This document shows positions 54,640 to 64,000 of a stretch of DNA of 64,000 nucleotides, piece after piece. How positions within the stretch are numbered: position 1 is the stretch's first letter; every line of letters begins with the position of its first letter. The notes under the pieces were generated by a model that was given only the letters and a program-made list of their open reading frames with translations, was not told the DNA's origin and made no database searches. Source of the DNA: an uncultured Paracoccaceae bacterium (lineage in GTDB: Bacteria > Pseudomonadota > Alphaproteobacteria > Rhodobacterales > Rhodobacteraceae); assembly GCA_947487205.1 (NCBI GenBank), contig CANKVU010000004.1, positions 46,000-109,999 on the forward strand, in the 5' to 3' direction. Position numbers and translations under genes: made by a program.

Positions 54640-55905
54640 CTAGCGCTCCACCGACATGGCCATGGGGGAGGTCTTGCTGACCGGCACGCGCGGCGGGCGC
54701 GGCGTCGTGGGCCGCCCCGCCCGGTCCCGCGCCCAGGCCGCCGCGACCGACAGCGCCACCGCCACCGGCGGCACCGCCCAGGGCAGCCAGGTCACGTCCG
54801 GCTCCACCTCCATCAGGATCTGCCCGCAGAGCGCCAGCACCGTCCCCAGCGCAAAGACCAGCAGGCCCTGCTGCCCCAGCAGGCGCAACACGCGCAAGCC
54901 GGGATGCGCCGACCAGGACCGGATCGCCGGGATGCACGAGATCACGTAGGCCAGCGCCATCACGTGCAGAAGCCGCGGCAGGCCCAGATAGGTCTTGTTG
55001 TGCGACACGAACACGTCCGGCACGCCCAGCGCGCCGGCCTGCGCCATCTTGTGGTTCAGCGCCGGGCCGAGGCCGGGCACGAACCGCCATGCCAGCACCA
55101 GCGTCAGGAACCCCGCCGCCAGCCCGAAGAGCGGCCGTGACACCGGCACCAGCCGCGCGCCGTCGCGGTGGCGGATGCCGATCATCAGGCCCAGCACGAA
55201 CACCGCCTGCCACGAGGTGGGGGCGAAGAACCAGCCGCCGCCGCCGGGATGGTTGGGGATGTTCCAGTCCCACAATCCCCCCGCCATCCACACCGCCAGG
55301 GACAGCGCCAGCGTCAGCCGCGGCGCCCGCAGCCCCAGCGCGATCACCAGCGGCGCGACGACCAGAAGCACGGTATAGGTCGGCAGGATGTTCACATAGC
55401 CGATCTGGTAGGTCAGCAGGGCCAGGCCCAGCAGCGCCTCGCTGGTGCGCGCATACATCAGGCCCAGATTGTGCCAGACGCGGAACTCGCCCCGCAGGAA
55501 CGTGTCGGCCGCCCAGGCGAACAGGGCCATCGCCACCACCGTCAGCAGGATCTGGGTCAGGTACAGCGTCCAGGCCCGGCTCCACATCGGCGAGATCGCC
55601 GACCACAGCGTCCCCTCGCCCCGCATCCTGCGCGCCACCGCGCCCGAATAGGCGATGCCGGCGGCGACCCCCGACATGACGAAGAACGCCTCCGCCGCGT
55701 CGGAGAAGCCGAAATTGCGGATCGTCAGGAACTCGTAGGGGTTGCCCGGCATGTGATCGATCAGGATCATCACCAGCGCGATGCCGCGGAACAGGTCGAT
55801 CCGCGGGTCCCGCTCCCGTCGCGGCGGCGGGCCGCCCCGGAACGGGACCAGCTTGCCCGATTGTGTGCCCTCAGGCCGGTCGTGCGGCGCGGTCGTCTCC
55901 GCCAT
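54640..55905 (-). CDS. opgC: OpgC-family acyltransferase/succinyl-type membrane protein
   Basis: It has 421 residues, starting at MAETTAPH after AAGGACC; a frame start 102 nt upstream is not supported. RDPRIDLFRGIALVMILIDHMPGN begins the OpgC domain, followed by ten helices. OpgC modifies periplasmic glucans with succinyl or other acyl groups. It overlaps the opgH 3' end by 35 nt. Confidence 0.9.
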   Translation of the reverse strand: MAETTAPHDRPEGTQSGKLVPFRGGPPPRRERDPRIDLFRGIALVMILIDHMPGNPYEFLTIRNFGFSDAAEAFFVMSGVAAGIAYSGAVARRMRGEGTLWSAISPMWSRAWTLYLTQILLTVVAMALFAWAADTFLRGEFRVWHNLGLMYARTSEALLGLALLTYQIGYVNILPTYTVLLVVAPLVIALGLRAPRLTLALSLAVWMAGGLWDWNIPNHPGGGGWFFAPTSWQAVFVLGLMIGIRHRDGARLVPVSRPLFGLAAGFLTLVLAWRFVPGLGPALNHKMAQAGALGVPDVFVSHNKTYLGLPRLLHVMALAYVISCIPAIRSWSAHPGLRVLRLLGQQGLLVFALGTVLALCGQILMEVEPDVTWLPWAVPPVAVALSVAAAWARDRAGRPTTPRPPRVPVSKTSPMAMSVER

Positions 55906-57655
55906 TCCGTGGTCCTTCCTCGCTCCAGCGCCCGAGCTGCCGCCGATAGGCGGCCACGACCGGCGAAGGGCGAAGATCGTCCGGAACGGTAAACAAAGTA
56001 TGGGCACCGGGCCGGGAGGTCCAGGTAATCAGGAGGGGCGCCAGGATCATCGGCACGCCGACGGGGGCCATCCAGATCAGCAGGTCCGGCGCGAACCACG
56101 CCACTACGGCCAGCGCCGAGGCGCCCCAGAGCGCGATCCACTGCCCCGCCGCCCAGCCCTCGCGCCAGGTCAGCTGGCCCTCGCCGCGCTGGTTCGCGGG
56201 CCAGCCGCCGTCGCGCCCCGACAGCACCTCCAGCACCGCGCGGGACTGGTACATCAGCATGAGCGGCGCGATGAGCGAGGTCAGCGCCGTCTCGGTGACG
56301 ACCGACAGGGCGGACCGCGCCGCGCCCCCGAACCGCCGCGCCCGGCGGGTCACGATCGCCTCGGCCAGGATGGCGAGCTTCGGCAGCAGCAGCAGCCCGC
56401 CGATCCCGATGGCCAGCGCCACGATCTCGCGCGTGCGGTCGTCGGGAAAGACCGGGAAAAGCTGGTAGGGTTCGGGGAAATAATCCGGCGGCGGCGCCGT
56501 GATCGTGGCCGCGATGGACGCGATCAGGAACGCCCCCCAGCAGATCGACACCAGGTACGACACGATTCCCTGCACGAAGACGAACCGGCTCCAGCCCAGC
56601 AGGCCCGGCGCGTTCACCAGCCGCATGTGCTGCAGGTTGCCCTGGCACCAGCGCCGGTCGCGCCGCGCGAACGAGATCATGTTGTCGGGCCCCTCCTCGA
56701 ACGAGCCGCCGATGCGGGTATCGACCTCCACCCGCCAGCCGCCCCGCGCCAGCAGCGCCGCCTCGACGTAATCGTGACTGAGGATGGTGCCGCCGAAGGG
56801 CGGCTTGCCGTCCAGCACCGGCAGCCCGCAGCATTCCGCCAGCGCGCGCATCCGCACGATGGCGTTGTGGCCCCAGAACGGCCCGGTGCGGCCCTGCATC
56901 CGCGCCAGCCCGCGCGCGAAGACCGGCGAATGGAAGCTGGCCGAGAATTGCATCGCGCGGCCGAACCGCGACCGCGCGCCGACGATCTTGGGCAGGGTCT
57001 GCAGCAGGCCCAGATCCGGCTCCGCCTGCATCCGCGCGATCAGGCTGCGGATCGTCGCCCCTTCCATCAGGCTGTCGGCGTCGAGGATCACGGCGAATTC
57101 GTAGGCGCCGCCGGACTTGCGGACGAAATCCTCGATATTGCCGGCCTTGCGGCCCTCGTTGCTGGTCCGGTTGCGATAGAAGATCCGCCCCGCCCCGTCG
57201 ATCCGCTCCCTGAGCAGGCCGAAGGCCGCCCGCTCCCGCGCGAGGGCCTCGGGGTCGCGGGTATCCGACAGGATCGCGATATGCACGTCGAGCCCGGCGG
57301 CCTTCATCGAGGCGTCCATCGCCGCGATCCGCGCCGCGGCGGCCACCGGGTCCTCGTTGCAGATCGGTAGCAGCATCACCGTGGGCGGGTGGGGCAGCTG
57401 CAGCTTGGGCAGCGGCGGCAGCCCCCGCAGCGGCGGCAGGCCCAGGAAGGCCTGCGCCGCGCCCCAGGCGAGCCAGGCCGTCGTCACCAGGATCAGTGCG
57501 ACGCGCACCGCGTCCCATCCCCCGAAGCCGAGGTTGAACCCGGCCTGCGCCAGCAGGCCCGCGGCCGCGGCGGCGCAGAGCGCGGCAAAGCACAGCGCCA
57601 TGCCCCGGTTGGCCCAGGTGGTCCAGGTCGAATGGCGATGGGGGTCGCGTGGCAC
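55871..57655 (-). CDS. opgH: Glucan glucosyltransferase H
   Basis: It has 594 residues. Membrane helices flank a GT2 domain with ILDADSLMEG, GHNAIVRM and RRDRRWCQGN (QxxRW-like). It builds the beta-glucan backbone from UDP-glucose and exports it. Somewhat shorter than E. coli OpgH (847 aa), lacking the long N-terminal extension. Confidence 0.92.
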   Translation of the reverse strand: MPRDPHRHSTWTTWANRGMALCFAALCAAAAAGLLAQAGFNLGFGGWDAVRVALILVTTAWLAWGAAQAFLGLPPLRGLPPLPKLQLPHPPTVMLLPICNEDPVAAAARIAAMDASMKAAGLDVHIAILSDTRDPEALARERAAFGLLRERIDGAGRIFYRNRTSNEGRKAGNIEDFVRKSGGAYEFAVILDADSLMEGATIRSLIARMQAEPDLGLLQTLPKIVGARSRFGRAMQFSASFHSPVFARGLARMQGRTGPFWGHNAIVRMRALAECCGLPVLDGKPPFGGTILSHDYVEAALLARGGWRVEVDTRIGGSFEEGPDNMISFARRDRRWCQGNLQHMRLVNAPGLLGWSRFVFVQGIVSYLVSICWGAFLIASIAATITAPPPDYFPEPYQLFPVFPDDRTREIVALAIGIGGLLLLPKLAILAEAIVTRRARRFGGAARSALSVVTETALTSLIAPLMLMYQSRAVLEVLSGRDGGWPANQRGEGQLTWREGWAAGQWIALWGASALAVVAWFAPDLLIWMAPVGVPMILAPLLITWTSRPGAHTLFTVPDDLRPSPVVAAYRRQLGRWSEEGPRNGGDDRAARPA

Positions 57656-57660
57656 GGGTG

Positions 57661-57831
57661 TCAGCCGCCCTGGCGGGCCGAGGGCTTGAAGGCGGGCCAG
57701 TCATGCCGCTCGCGCGCGGCTTCCAGGCATTGCCGCGGCATCGCCATGGGCGCGACGGGCGGTGCCCAGTCCTCGAAGGTCTGGGCCGCGTCGCGCGAAC
57801 CGGTCGGGTCGTCTTGGATCACGGATTTCAT
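57661..57831 (-). CDS. 56-aa ORF between opgG and opgH
   Basis: The ATG overlaps the opgG stop as ATGA and the stop is 5 nt from the opgH start, so it fits exactly into the operon. The product is soluble, Pro/Ala-rich, with one Cys and no recognised motif. The fit suggests a real gene, though the reading frame could be just a linker of the transcript. Confidence 0.55.
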   Translation of the reverse strand: MKSVIQDDPTGSRDAAQTFEDWAPPVAPMAMPRQCLEAARERHDWPAFKPSARQGG

Positions 57832-59414
57832 GTCTTGTTCCACTGGTACAGCCACGTCTCGGTCAGGCGGTCGTCGCCCGCCATCAGATCTGCCTGCATC
57901 TCGACGGTGGCACCCGACCCGGCGGTGACCTCGATCACCAGCCGCCAGATCCCCTCGTCGTCGAGACGCTCGAGCACCGATTCCACCATTTCGCCGCCGG
58001 AAACGGCGACACGAGGCGTAACTTCGATATCGTCGGGGAGTTCCCCCATCCGCGACCCGTCGAAGTCGATCACGAACTTCGCGCGGTCGGCATCGGGCGT
58101 GACGCCGGCCACGCCGCCGAGGCCCGACAGGGTCCTGAGGACCTGGGCCTGTTCGGGCACCGCGCCGGGCGGCGTGTCGCCCCAGTTCAGCCGGTAGCTC
58201 GTCTCCACCTCGTCGCCGGCCGACACGTCGCCCTCGGGCACCCAGAAGGCGACGATGTTGTCGTTCGCCTCCAGTTCGGTCGGGATCTCGATCAGGCGGA
58301 TCGCGCCGCTGCCCCAATTGCCCACCGGCTCCACCGTCAGGGAGGGGCGGCGATGGTACTGGGCATGGGCGTCGAGGTAATCGTCGAAGGCGCGGTGGCG
58401 CTGGATCAGCCCGAACGAGGTCGGCCCCGACACCCCGATATAGGAATTGGCCAGCCGCGGCGGGTTGGTCAGCGGGCGGTAATAGTTCTGCCCGCCCGAC
58501 TGGATGATCAGCGCCTCGCTGTCATGGACGCGCAGGCGGTAATCCTGGAACTCGCCCCGGTCGTTCGGCCCGAAGAGGAACATCGAGGTGAGCGGCGCGA
58601 TGCCCATCTGGCGCACGCCTTCGCGGAAATAGAGCCGCGCGGTCACGTCGATCGTGGTGACCGGGCCGGGGGTGACGACGAAGCGGTAGGCGCCGGTCAC
58701 CGAGGCGCTCTCCAGCGCGGCGTAGAAGACCACGTCGTTGGCCCCCGTCGCCGGCCGTTCCAGCCAGAAGGCGCTGAAGCGCGGGAATTCCTCGTCCGAC
58801 CCGGTGGCGGTGTTGATCGCCAGGCCGCGGGCCGACAGGCCGTAGAGGTTGCCCTTGCCCAGCGCGCGGAAATAGCTGGCGCCCAGGAACGACACGACCT
58901 CGTCATAGCGGTCGGGGGCGTTCAGCGGCGCGTTCAGGCGAAAGCCCGCGACGCCGGGGATCGACTCGGGCACCTGGTCGGCCATCTGGTTGAGGTATTC
59001 GAAATCGTCGGGAGAGAAGGTCAGCGGCCGGGCCCGGCCGTCGACGATCTCGTACATGTCGACCGGCGTGTCGAAGAGCCAGCCCATGTGATAGGCGTGC
59101 AGGACGAAGGGCGCGCCCGTCCCGGTCCAGCGCGCCGCCTCGCGGCGGTACTGGATCAGCCGGTATTCGTCGTAATCGATGTCGCCGACCGGCCCGCCGA
59201 TCGGCTCGGGCGGGGTGTAATCCTCGGCCGCCAGGGCCTTCATCCGCTCGGCCAGCCGATCGAAGGAGAATTCCTCGCCCTCGCTGCCCTCCTGCGCGCG
59301 CAGCGGCGCGATGCCGGCGGCGGTCACGGCGGCCAGCCCGCCCATCATGGTCTGGCGCCGCGTCGGACGCAGCCGCAAGGGCCCGTACTGATCGTCGGTT
59401 TCGGTCTCGGTCAT
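57828..59414 (-). CDS. opgG: Periplasmic glucan biosynthesis protein G
   Basis: It has 528 residues. Twin-arginine-type signal RRQTMMGG near residue 20, then the OpgG fold (FSFDRLAERMKALA, DYDEYRLIQYRREAARW, PEGDVSAGDEVETSYRLNWG). It shapes the glucan backbone in the periplasm. Part of opgG-56aa-opgH-opgC. Confidence 0.93.
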   Translation of the reverse strand: MTETETDDQYGPLRLRPTRRQTMMGGLAAVTAAGIAPLRAQEGSEGEEFSFDRLAERMKALAAEDYTPPEPIGGPVGDIDYDEYRLIQYRREAARWTGTGAPFVLHAYHMGWLFDTPVDMYEIVDGRARPLTFSPDDFEYLNQMADQVPESIPGVAGFRLNAPLNAPDRYDEVVSFLGASYFRALGKGNLYGLSARGLAINTATGSDEEFPRFSAFWLERPATGANDVVFYAALESASVTGAYRFVVTPGPVTTIDVTARLYFREGVRQMGIAPLTSMFLFGPNDRGEFQDYRLRVHDSEALIIQSGGQNYYRPLTNPPRLANSYIGVSGPTSFGLIQRHRAFDDYLDAHAQYHRRPSLTVEPVGNWGSGAIRLIEIPTELEANDNIVAFWVPEGDVSAGDEVETSYRLNWGDTPPGAVPEQAQVLRTLSGLGGVAGVTPDADRAKFVIDFDGSRMGELPDDIEVTPRVAVSGGEMVESVLERLDDEGIWRLVIEVTAGSGATVEMQADLMAGDDRLTETWLYQWNKT

Positions 59415-59580
59415 CGTGTATCTTTACCCCAGCCTCGAGCGTTAACTTTTAATCGGCGGGGCCACCATTCAAGTCGCGCCCTACCAAACGGCGGAATCCC
59501 GCCCAGTGCCGTCACGTCAAAACACGATTCGGTGAAATAGTGACCGCCCCAGTGCGGCGATCGGGCATCCGCAGGATCTC

Positions 59581-59616
59581 GCCGATACCCGCGGGACGCC
59601 TCCCGCGGATATCGGC
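59581..59616 (-). terminator. Strong hairpin after serA
   Basis: Arms of 16 bp (GCCGATA.CCGCGGGA and its complement, one wobble) with loop CGCC, 30 nt beyond the serA stop. No T-run on the minus strand. It separates serA from the opg operon. Confidence 0.6.
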
Positions 59617-59645
59617 CCGGTCCCGCCGGTGCCCGTCGGTCCCGG

Positions 59646-61241
59646 TCAGGCGACGCGGAATCGCAGCGGCCGGACGGCGTTGAACACGCCCGTCTCGCGC
59701 AGCTTCGACAGCACCGCGTCGGAGGGCTCCTCGTCGATATAGAGCAGCGCGATGGCGTCGCGCCCCTTCTCGGAGCGGCCCAGGGTGAAGTTGGCGATGT
59801 TGACGCCGTTCTCGCCCAGCACCCGGCCCAGCGTGCCGATGATGCCGGCCCGGTCCTCGTTGGTGGAATAGAGCATGTGCTCGCCCACCTCGGCGTCGAT
59901 GTTGATGCCCTTGATCTGGATGAAGCGCGGCTTGCCGTCCGAGAACACCGTCCCGGCGATGGAGCGCTGGCGGTGCGCGGTCTTCATCGTCACCTTCACA
60001 TAGGCCTCGAACACGCCGGTCTGGTCCTGCGTGGTCTTCGAGATGTCCATGCCCCGCTCCTTGGCCATCACCGGGGCCGAGACCATGTTCACCTCCGGGT
60101 TCGTGGCCTGCATGACGCCCGCCACCACCGCGTTCTGGAGCGCGGCGGTGTTCATCTCCGACACCGCCCCGTCGAAGAGGATGTTCAGCTCCTCGATCGG
60201 CTCCTCCGTCATCTGGCCGATGAACGTGCCCAGATGCTCGCAGAGCTTCAGCCACGGCCCCATCACCTTGGCCTCCTCGGCGGTGACCGACGGCATGTTG
60301 AGCGCGTTCGTCACCGCGCCCGTCAGCAGGTAATCCGACATCTGCTCGGCCACCTGCAGCGCCACGTTCTCCTGCGCCTCGGTCGTGGCCGCGCCCAGGT
60401 GCGGGGTCACCACGACATTGTCGAGGTTGAACAGCGGGCTGTCCGTCGCCGGCTCCTCGGCGAACACGTCGAAGGCGGCGCCGGCGACGCGGCCCTCCCG
60501 GATCGCCTCGGCCAGCGCGGCCTCGTCCACCAGTCCGCCGCGGGCGCAGTTGATGATCCGCGCGCCGGGCTTCAGCTTGGCGATGTTCTCGCGGCCCAGG
60601 ATGTTGCGGGTCTTGTCGGTCAGCGGCACGTGGAAGGTGACGAAATCCGCCTGTCCCAGCAGCTCGTCCAGCTCCACCTTGCGGCAGCCCAGCTCGGCGG
60701 CGCGCTCCTCGCTCAGGAACGGGTCGTAGGCCAGCACCTTCATCTTCAGACCGCGCGCGCGGTTGATGACGATGGAGCCGATATTGCCGGCGCCGATCAC
60801 GCCCAGCGTCTTGCCGGTCAGCTCGACGCCCATGAACTTCGACTTCTCCCACTTGCCCGCATGGGTGGAGGCGCTGGCGGCGGGGATCTGGCGGGCGACC
60901 GCGAACATCATCGCGATGGCGTGCTCGGCGGTGGTGATGGAATTGCCGAACGGCGTGTTCATCACGATCACGCCCTTGGACGACGCGGCGGGGATGTCGA
61001 CATTGTCGACGCCGATCCCGGCGCGGCCGATCACCTTGAGGTTTTCGGCGGCGGCCAGCACCTTGTCGCTGACCTTGGTGGCCGAGCGGATGGCGAGGCC
61101 GTCATACTGGCCGATCACCTCCAGCAGCCTGTCCTTGTCCTTGCCGAGACCCGGCTCGAAATCGACCTCGATGCCGCGGTCGCGGAAGATCTGGACGGCG
61201 GTTTCCGACAGCTTGTCGGAGACGAGAACCTTGGGGGCCAT
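59646..61241 (-). CDS. serA: D-3-phosphoglycerate dehydrogenase
   Basis: It has 531 residues, the long form with extra ASB and C-terminal ACT domains. GAGNIGSIVINRARG binds NAD; ARGGLVDEAAL and the HLGAATTEAQ catalytic His follow. The start MAPKVLVSD is preceded by AAGGAG; the frame upstream to 61487 is an artefact. It is the first enzyme of serine synthesis, probably feedback-controlled through ACT. Confidence 0.96.
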   Translation of the reverse strand: MAPKVLVSDKLSETAVQIFRDRGIEVDFEPGLGKDKDRLLEVIGQYDGLAIRSATKVSDKVLAAAENLKVIGRAGIGVDNVDIPAASSKGVIVMNTPFGNSITTAEHAIAMMFAVARQIPAASASTHAGKWEKSKFMGVELTGKTLGVIGAGNIGSIVINRARGLKMKVLAYDPFLSEERAAELGCRKVELDELLGQADFVTFHVPLTDKTRNILGRENIAKLKPGARIINCARGGLVDEAALAEAIREGRVAGAAFDVFAEEPATDSPLFNLDNVVVTPHLGAATTEAQENVALQVAEQMSDYLLTGAVTNALNMPSVTAEEAKVMGPWLKLCEHLGTFIGQMTEEPIEELNILFDGAVSEMNTAALQNAVVAGVMQATNPEVNMVSAPVMAKERGMDISKTTQDQTGVFEAYVKVTMKTAHRQRSIAGTVFSDGKPRFIQIKGINIDAEVGEHMLYSTNEDRAGIIGTLGRVLGENGVNIANFTLGRSEKGRDAIALLYIDEEPSDAVLSKLRETGVFNAVRPLRFRVA

Positions 61242-61387
61242 GTCTGGCGCTCCTTGTCTGGGGGCCGGTCCCGGCGTCGGGACGGGTGTCCGACGCGCGT
61301 CCGGCGCGTGTCCTGCGGAATGCCCGGCGCCGGCCCGACGCCCGCCCGGCACGGGGCCGGCGGCGGCGGGGCGGCGCCCGGCGGGGG

Positions 61388-62545
61388 TCAGGCGGCGGCC
61401 CGGTGGGCGGCCAGTTCCTCGTGATAGGCCCATTCGATCCAGGGCATCAGCGCCTCGATATCGGCGGCCTCGACGGTCGCGCCGCACCAGATCCTGAGGC
61501 CGGCCGGCGCGTCGCGGTACGAGCCCACGTCGAGCGCCACGCCCTCCGCCTCCAGCCGCTTCTGCACCGCCTTGGCGAAATCCTTGTCGCCGGCCACGGC
61601 CGGGTCGGTGAATTTCAGGCAGACCGAAGTGTTTGATCTCGTTGCCGGATCATTGGCCAGGTTGGCGATCCAGTCGCGCCCCTCGCAGAAATCCCAGACC
61701 GCCTTCGCATTGCGGTCGGCGCGGTCCATCAGCCCCCGCAGGCCGCCGACCGAGCGGCCCCAGGCCAGCGCCCGAAGGTAATCCTCCACGCAGAGCATCG
61801 AGGGGGTGTTGATCGTCTCGCCCTTGAAGATCCCCTCGATCAGCTTGCCGCCCTTGGTCAGGCGAAAGATCTTGGGCAGCGGCCAGTCCGGCTCGTAGGT
61901 CTCCAGCCGGTGCACGGCGCGGGGGGACAGGATCAGCATCCCGTGCGCGGCCTCGCCGCCCATGACCTTCTGCCAGGAGAACGTCACCACGTCGAGCTTG
62001 TCCCAGGGCAGGTCCTGCGCAAACGCGGCCGAGGTCGCGTCGCAGATGGTAAGTCCTTCGCGGTCCTGCGGAATATCGTCACCATTCGGGACCCGCACGC
62101 CCGAGGTCGTGCCGTTCCAGGTGAACACCACGTCCTTGGTCCAGTCCACGGCGGCCAGGTCGACGATGTCGCCGTACTCGGCCTCCCGCGTGACCGCATC
62201 GCCGAGCTTCAGCTGCTTGACCACGTCCGTGACCCAGCCCTTGCCGAAGCTTTCCCAGGCCAGGATCTCGCTCGGCCGCGCGCCCAGCAGCGACCACATC
62301 GCCATCTCCACCGCGCCGGTATCCGAGGCGGGGACGATGCCGACGAGATAGTCGTCGGGAACGCCCAGGATCTCGCGCGTCTCGTCGATCGCCTGGCGCA
62401 GCTTGGCCTTGCCGTCCGCGGCGCGGTGCGACCGACCCAGCGGTGCGTCGGCGAGCGCCTCGAGCGAGAATGTGGGGGGCTTGGCGCAGGGGCCGGAGGA
62501 AAAGCGCGGATTGTCCGGCCGCGCGGCCGGTTGCGGATGTGCCAT
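61388..62545 (-). CDS. serC: Phosphoserine aminotransferase
   Basis: It has 385 residues. [10 protein letters not shown] at the start and [15 protein letters not shown] with the pyridoxal-phosphate Lys mark the alphaproteobacterial/archaeal SerC type. It lies upstream of serA on the same strand, about 146 nt apart. The start has AAGGG upstream. Confidence 0.95.
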   Translation of the reverse strand: MAHPQPAARPDNPRFSSGPCAKPPTFSLEALADAPLGRSHRAADGKAKLRQAIDETREILGVPDDYLVGIVPASDTGAVEMAMWSLLGARPSEILAWESFGKGWVTDVVKQLKLGDAVTREAEYGDIVDLAAVDWTKDVVFTWNGTTSGVRVPNGDDIPQDREGLTICDATSAAFAQDLPWDKLDVVTFSWQKVMGGEAAHGMLILSPRAVHRLETYEPDWPLPKIFRLTKGGKLIEGIFKGETINTPSMLCVEDYLRALAWGRSVGGLRGLMDRADRNAKAVWDFCEGRDWIANLANDPATRSNTSVCLKFTDPAVAGDKDFAKAVQKRLEAEGVALDVGSYRDAPAGLRIWCGATVEAADIEALMPWIEWAYHEELAAHRAAA

Positions 62546-62691
62546 CGCTGGTACCCTTCCAGATAAGCGCCCCTCGTTGGGGAGGGGTGTCCCGCGTCCG
62601 CAGTTAGGCCCGGACCGCGCCCCGGGCAACAACTTTCTTGTCTGGCGGTCGCTTTCGGGCGATGAGGCGCCGCGACCGGACGGGAGGCCCC

Positions 62692-63558
62692 ATGCACATC
62701 GCCACGCTGATCGCCGCAGAGCGGCTCGATCCCGCCTTCGTCGAGGCCCTGCGGAATGCCTGGGGCGGGGGCGACGCCGTCTGGCTGCACCCCGCGAAGG
62801 CCGCCGAGTTCCGGGTGGAGACGGTGCCCGCCAACCTGTGGGAGGTCTGGGCCGAGGCGCAGAAGGCCGGCATCGACCTGGCCGTGCAGCCCGCCGAGGG
62901 GCGGCGCAAGGAGGTGCTGCTGGCGGACATGGATTCGACCATGATCGGGCAGGAATGCATCGACGAATTGGCCGACATGGCCGGCGTGGGCGAGCGGGTG
63001 AAGGAGATCACCGCCCGCGCCATGAACGGCGAGCTGGGATTCGAGGGGGCCTTGCGCGAACGGGTCGGCCTGCTGGAAGGGCTCTCCACGGACGTGATCG
63101 AGCGGGTCTGGCGGGAGCGGATCACGCTGACGCCGGGGGGCCGGGAGCTGATCGCCACGATGCGGGCCAACGGGGGCTATTGCGCGCTGGTCTCGGGCGG
63201 GTTCACGCAATTCACCGAACGGGTGGCCGCGCGGCTCGGCTTCGACCTGCACCGGGCGAACCGCCTGATCGAGGCGGCGGGGGTGCTGACCGGGGCTGTG
63301 GCCGAGCCGATCCTGGGCCGCGAGGCCAAGGTCGCCACCCTGCGCGAGGTCTGCGCGGCCCGCGGCGTCGGACCCGACCGGGCGATGGCGGTGGGCGACG
63401 GGGCGAACGATCTGGGCATGCTCGGACTGGCGGGCAGCGGCGTGGCGCTCCATGCCAAGCCGGTCGTGGCCGCCGAGGTGGATCTCAGGATCAACCACGG
63501 CGACCTGACCGCGCTGCTCTATCTCCAGGGCTATTCCGCGGCCTCGTTCTCCAGCTGA
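62692..63558 (+). CDS. serB: Phosphoserine phosphatase
   Basis: It has 288 residues. HAD motif [14 protein letters not shown] (nucleophile Asp), motif [10 protein letters not shown], motif [13 protein letters not shown] short N-terminal regulatory domain precedes it. GGGAGG precedes the ATG. Divergent from serC by ~150 nt, so all three serine enzymes share the locus. Its 3' end overlaps the convergent asparaginase gene by 28 nt. Confidence 0.95.
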   Translation: MHIATLIAAERLDPAFVEALRNAWGGGDAVWLHPAKAAEFRVETVPANLWEVWAEAQKAGIDLAVQPAEGRRKEVLLADMDSTMIGQECIDELADMAGVGERVKEITARAMNGELGFEGALRERVGLLEGLSTDVIERVWRERITLTPGGRELIATMRANGGYCALVSGGFTQFTERVAARLGFDLHRANRLIEAAGVLTGAVAEPILGREAKVATLREVCAARGVGPDRAMAVGDGANDLGMLGLAGSGVALHAKPVVAAEVDLRINHGDLTALLYLQGYSAASFSS

Positions 63559-64000
63559 ACGAAGCCGGGGGCCGGCCGGACCCGGCCCACCTCGGCCCCG
63601 GCGCGATTGACGATCGGGGCGAAGGCGATGTCGCGCAGCACCGGGTCCCGCGGATCGAGGATGCCCAGATGCCCCAGCAGGGCGGCCATCGCGGGGCCCG
63701 CCGCCCGCTCGGCCCCGTCGGCGATCTTGAGCGCGACGCCCAGGCCCCGCTCGGGCAGGATCGCGACGAAGACCCCCTCGGCCCCGACCTTGACCGCGGC
63801 GCGGCCCTGCGCGGCGATCATCAGGCGGGTGGTGGCCTTGCCGGTCCCGGCGACGAGCCAGGGATGGGCCATCATCGCCTCCCTGAGGGCCACCATGGCC
63901 CCGGCGCGCGCGCCCTGCCCCGGTCGCGCGGCGGCATAGCGGGCCATAGCGCGGGCCAGTCCGGCGACCGTGGTGGCGAAGTTCGGCGCCGCGCAGCCGT
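63531..64000 (-). CDS. L-asparaginase II family protein (partial, runs off right edge)
   Basis: The last 156 codons are present. HPWLVAGTGKATTRLMIAAQGRAAVKVGAEGVF and LGVALKIADGAERAAGPA match the PF06089 type (R. etli asparaginase), which is unrelated to E. coli AnsB. The N terminus is outside the window. Confidence 0.85.
   Translation of the reverse strand, partial: GCAAPNFATTVAGLARAMARYAAARPGQGARAGAMVALREAMMAHPWLVAGTGKATTRLMIAAQGRAAVKVGAEGVFVAILPERGLGVALKIADGAERAAGPAMAALLGHLGILDPRDPVLRDIAFAPIVNRAGAEVGRVRPAPGFVQLENEAAE

Overview
The window looks like chromosome from a marine or saline member of the Rhodobacterales (Alphaproteobacteria). The protein families, the very high GC of positions ~13,700-64,000 and the choline/choline-sulfate gene set all fit this. 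No organism was identified by database search; this is a reading of the sequence only.

Positions 1 to ~13,600 form the right-hand part of an integrated mobile element, clearly lower in GC than the rest and ending in the 3' end of a tRNA-Arg(ACG) gene. Left to right it holds: an N6-adenine DNA methyltransferase cut by the window edge; a ~730-nt gene-free stretch packed with hairpins and diverged repeats; a serralysin-like RTX metalloprotease gene broken by one in-frame TGA and one frameshift, with a small secreted or membrane-anchored partner gene upstream; a heavily frameshifted pseudogene; and a plus-strand transfer/integration module. That module has three tiny membrane proteins, a coupling ATPase lacking its own membrane domain, a small acidic protein and a large serine recombinase whose reading frame ends inside the tRNA gene.

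Positions ~13,700-30,950 hold core genes: a glutathionyl-hydroquinone reductase, a lytic transglycosylase, a PfkB kinase convergent with smc, a hemolysin III-like membrane protein, an FMN reductase, a DUF2125 protein, an SDR and an enoyl-CoA hydratase. They end with a membrane-bound cysteine-type formate dehydrogenase operon (TAT-target peptide, alpha, beta, cytochrome b gamma, 52-aa membrane peptide).

Positions ~31,000-40,000 (minus strand) carry heme oxygenase, a bacteriophytochrome hybrid kinase, a caa3-type oxidase subunit II, a fused subunit I+III, a small membrane protein, a CtaG-like assembly factor and a triheme cytochrome c. Their stops and starts largely touch or overlap, so a red-light sensor and a terminal oxidase appear to share a transcript. 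Just upstream is an exact 7 x 26-bp tandem repeat that grew from the 3' end of an iolE-like gene.

Positions ~41,500-52,450 are a glycine-betaine system: betI, betC, a BCCT-like transporter, betB and betA on the minus strand, divergent from choXWV and a GntP-family permease, with a BetI-type dyad in the shared intergenic region. Positions 52,500-64,000 hold hemP, a small oxidoreductase/NTF2/GNAT operon, the osmoregulated periplasmic glucan operon opgG-(56-aa ORF)-opgH-opgC, the serine pathway genes serA, serC and divergent serB, and an L-asparaginase II gene cut by the right edge.
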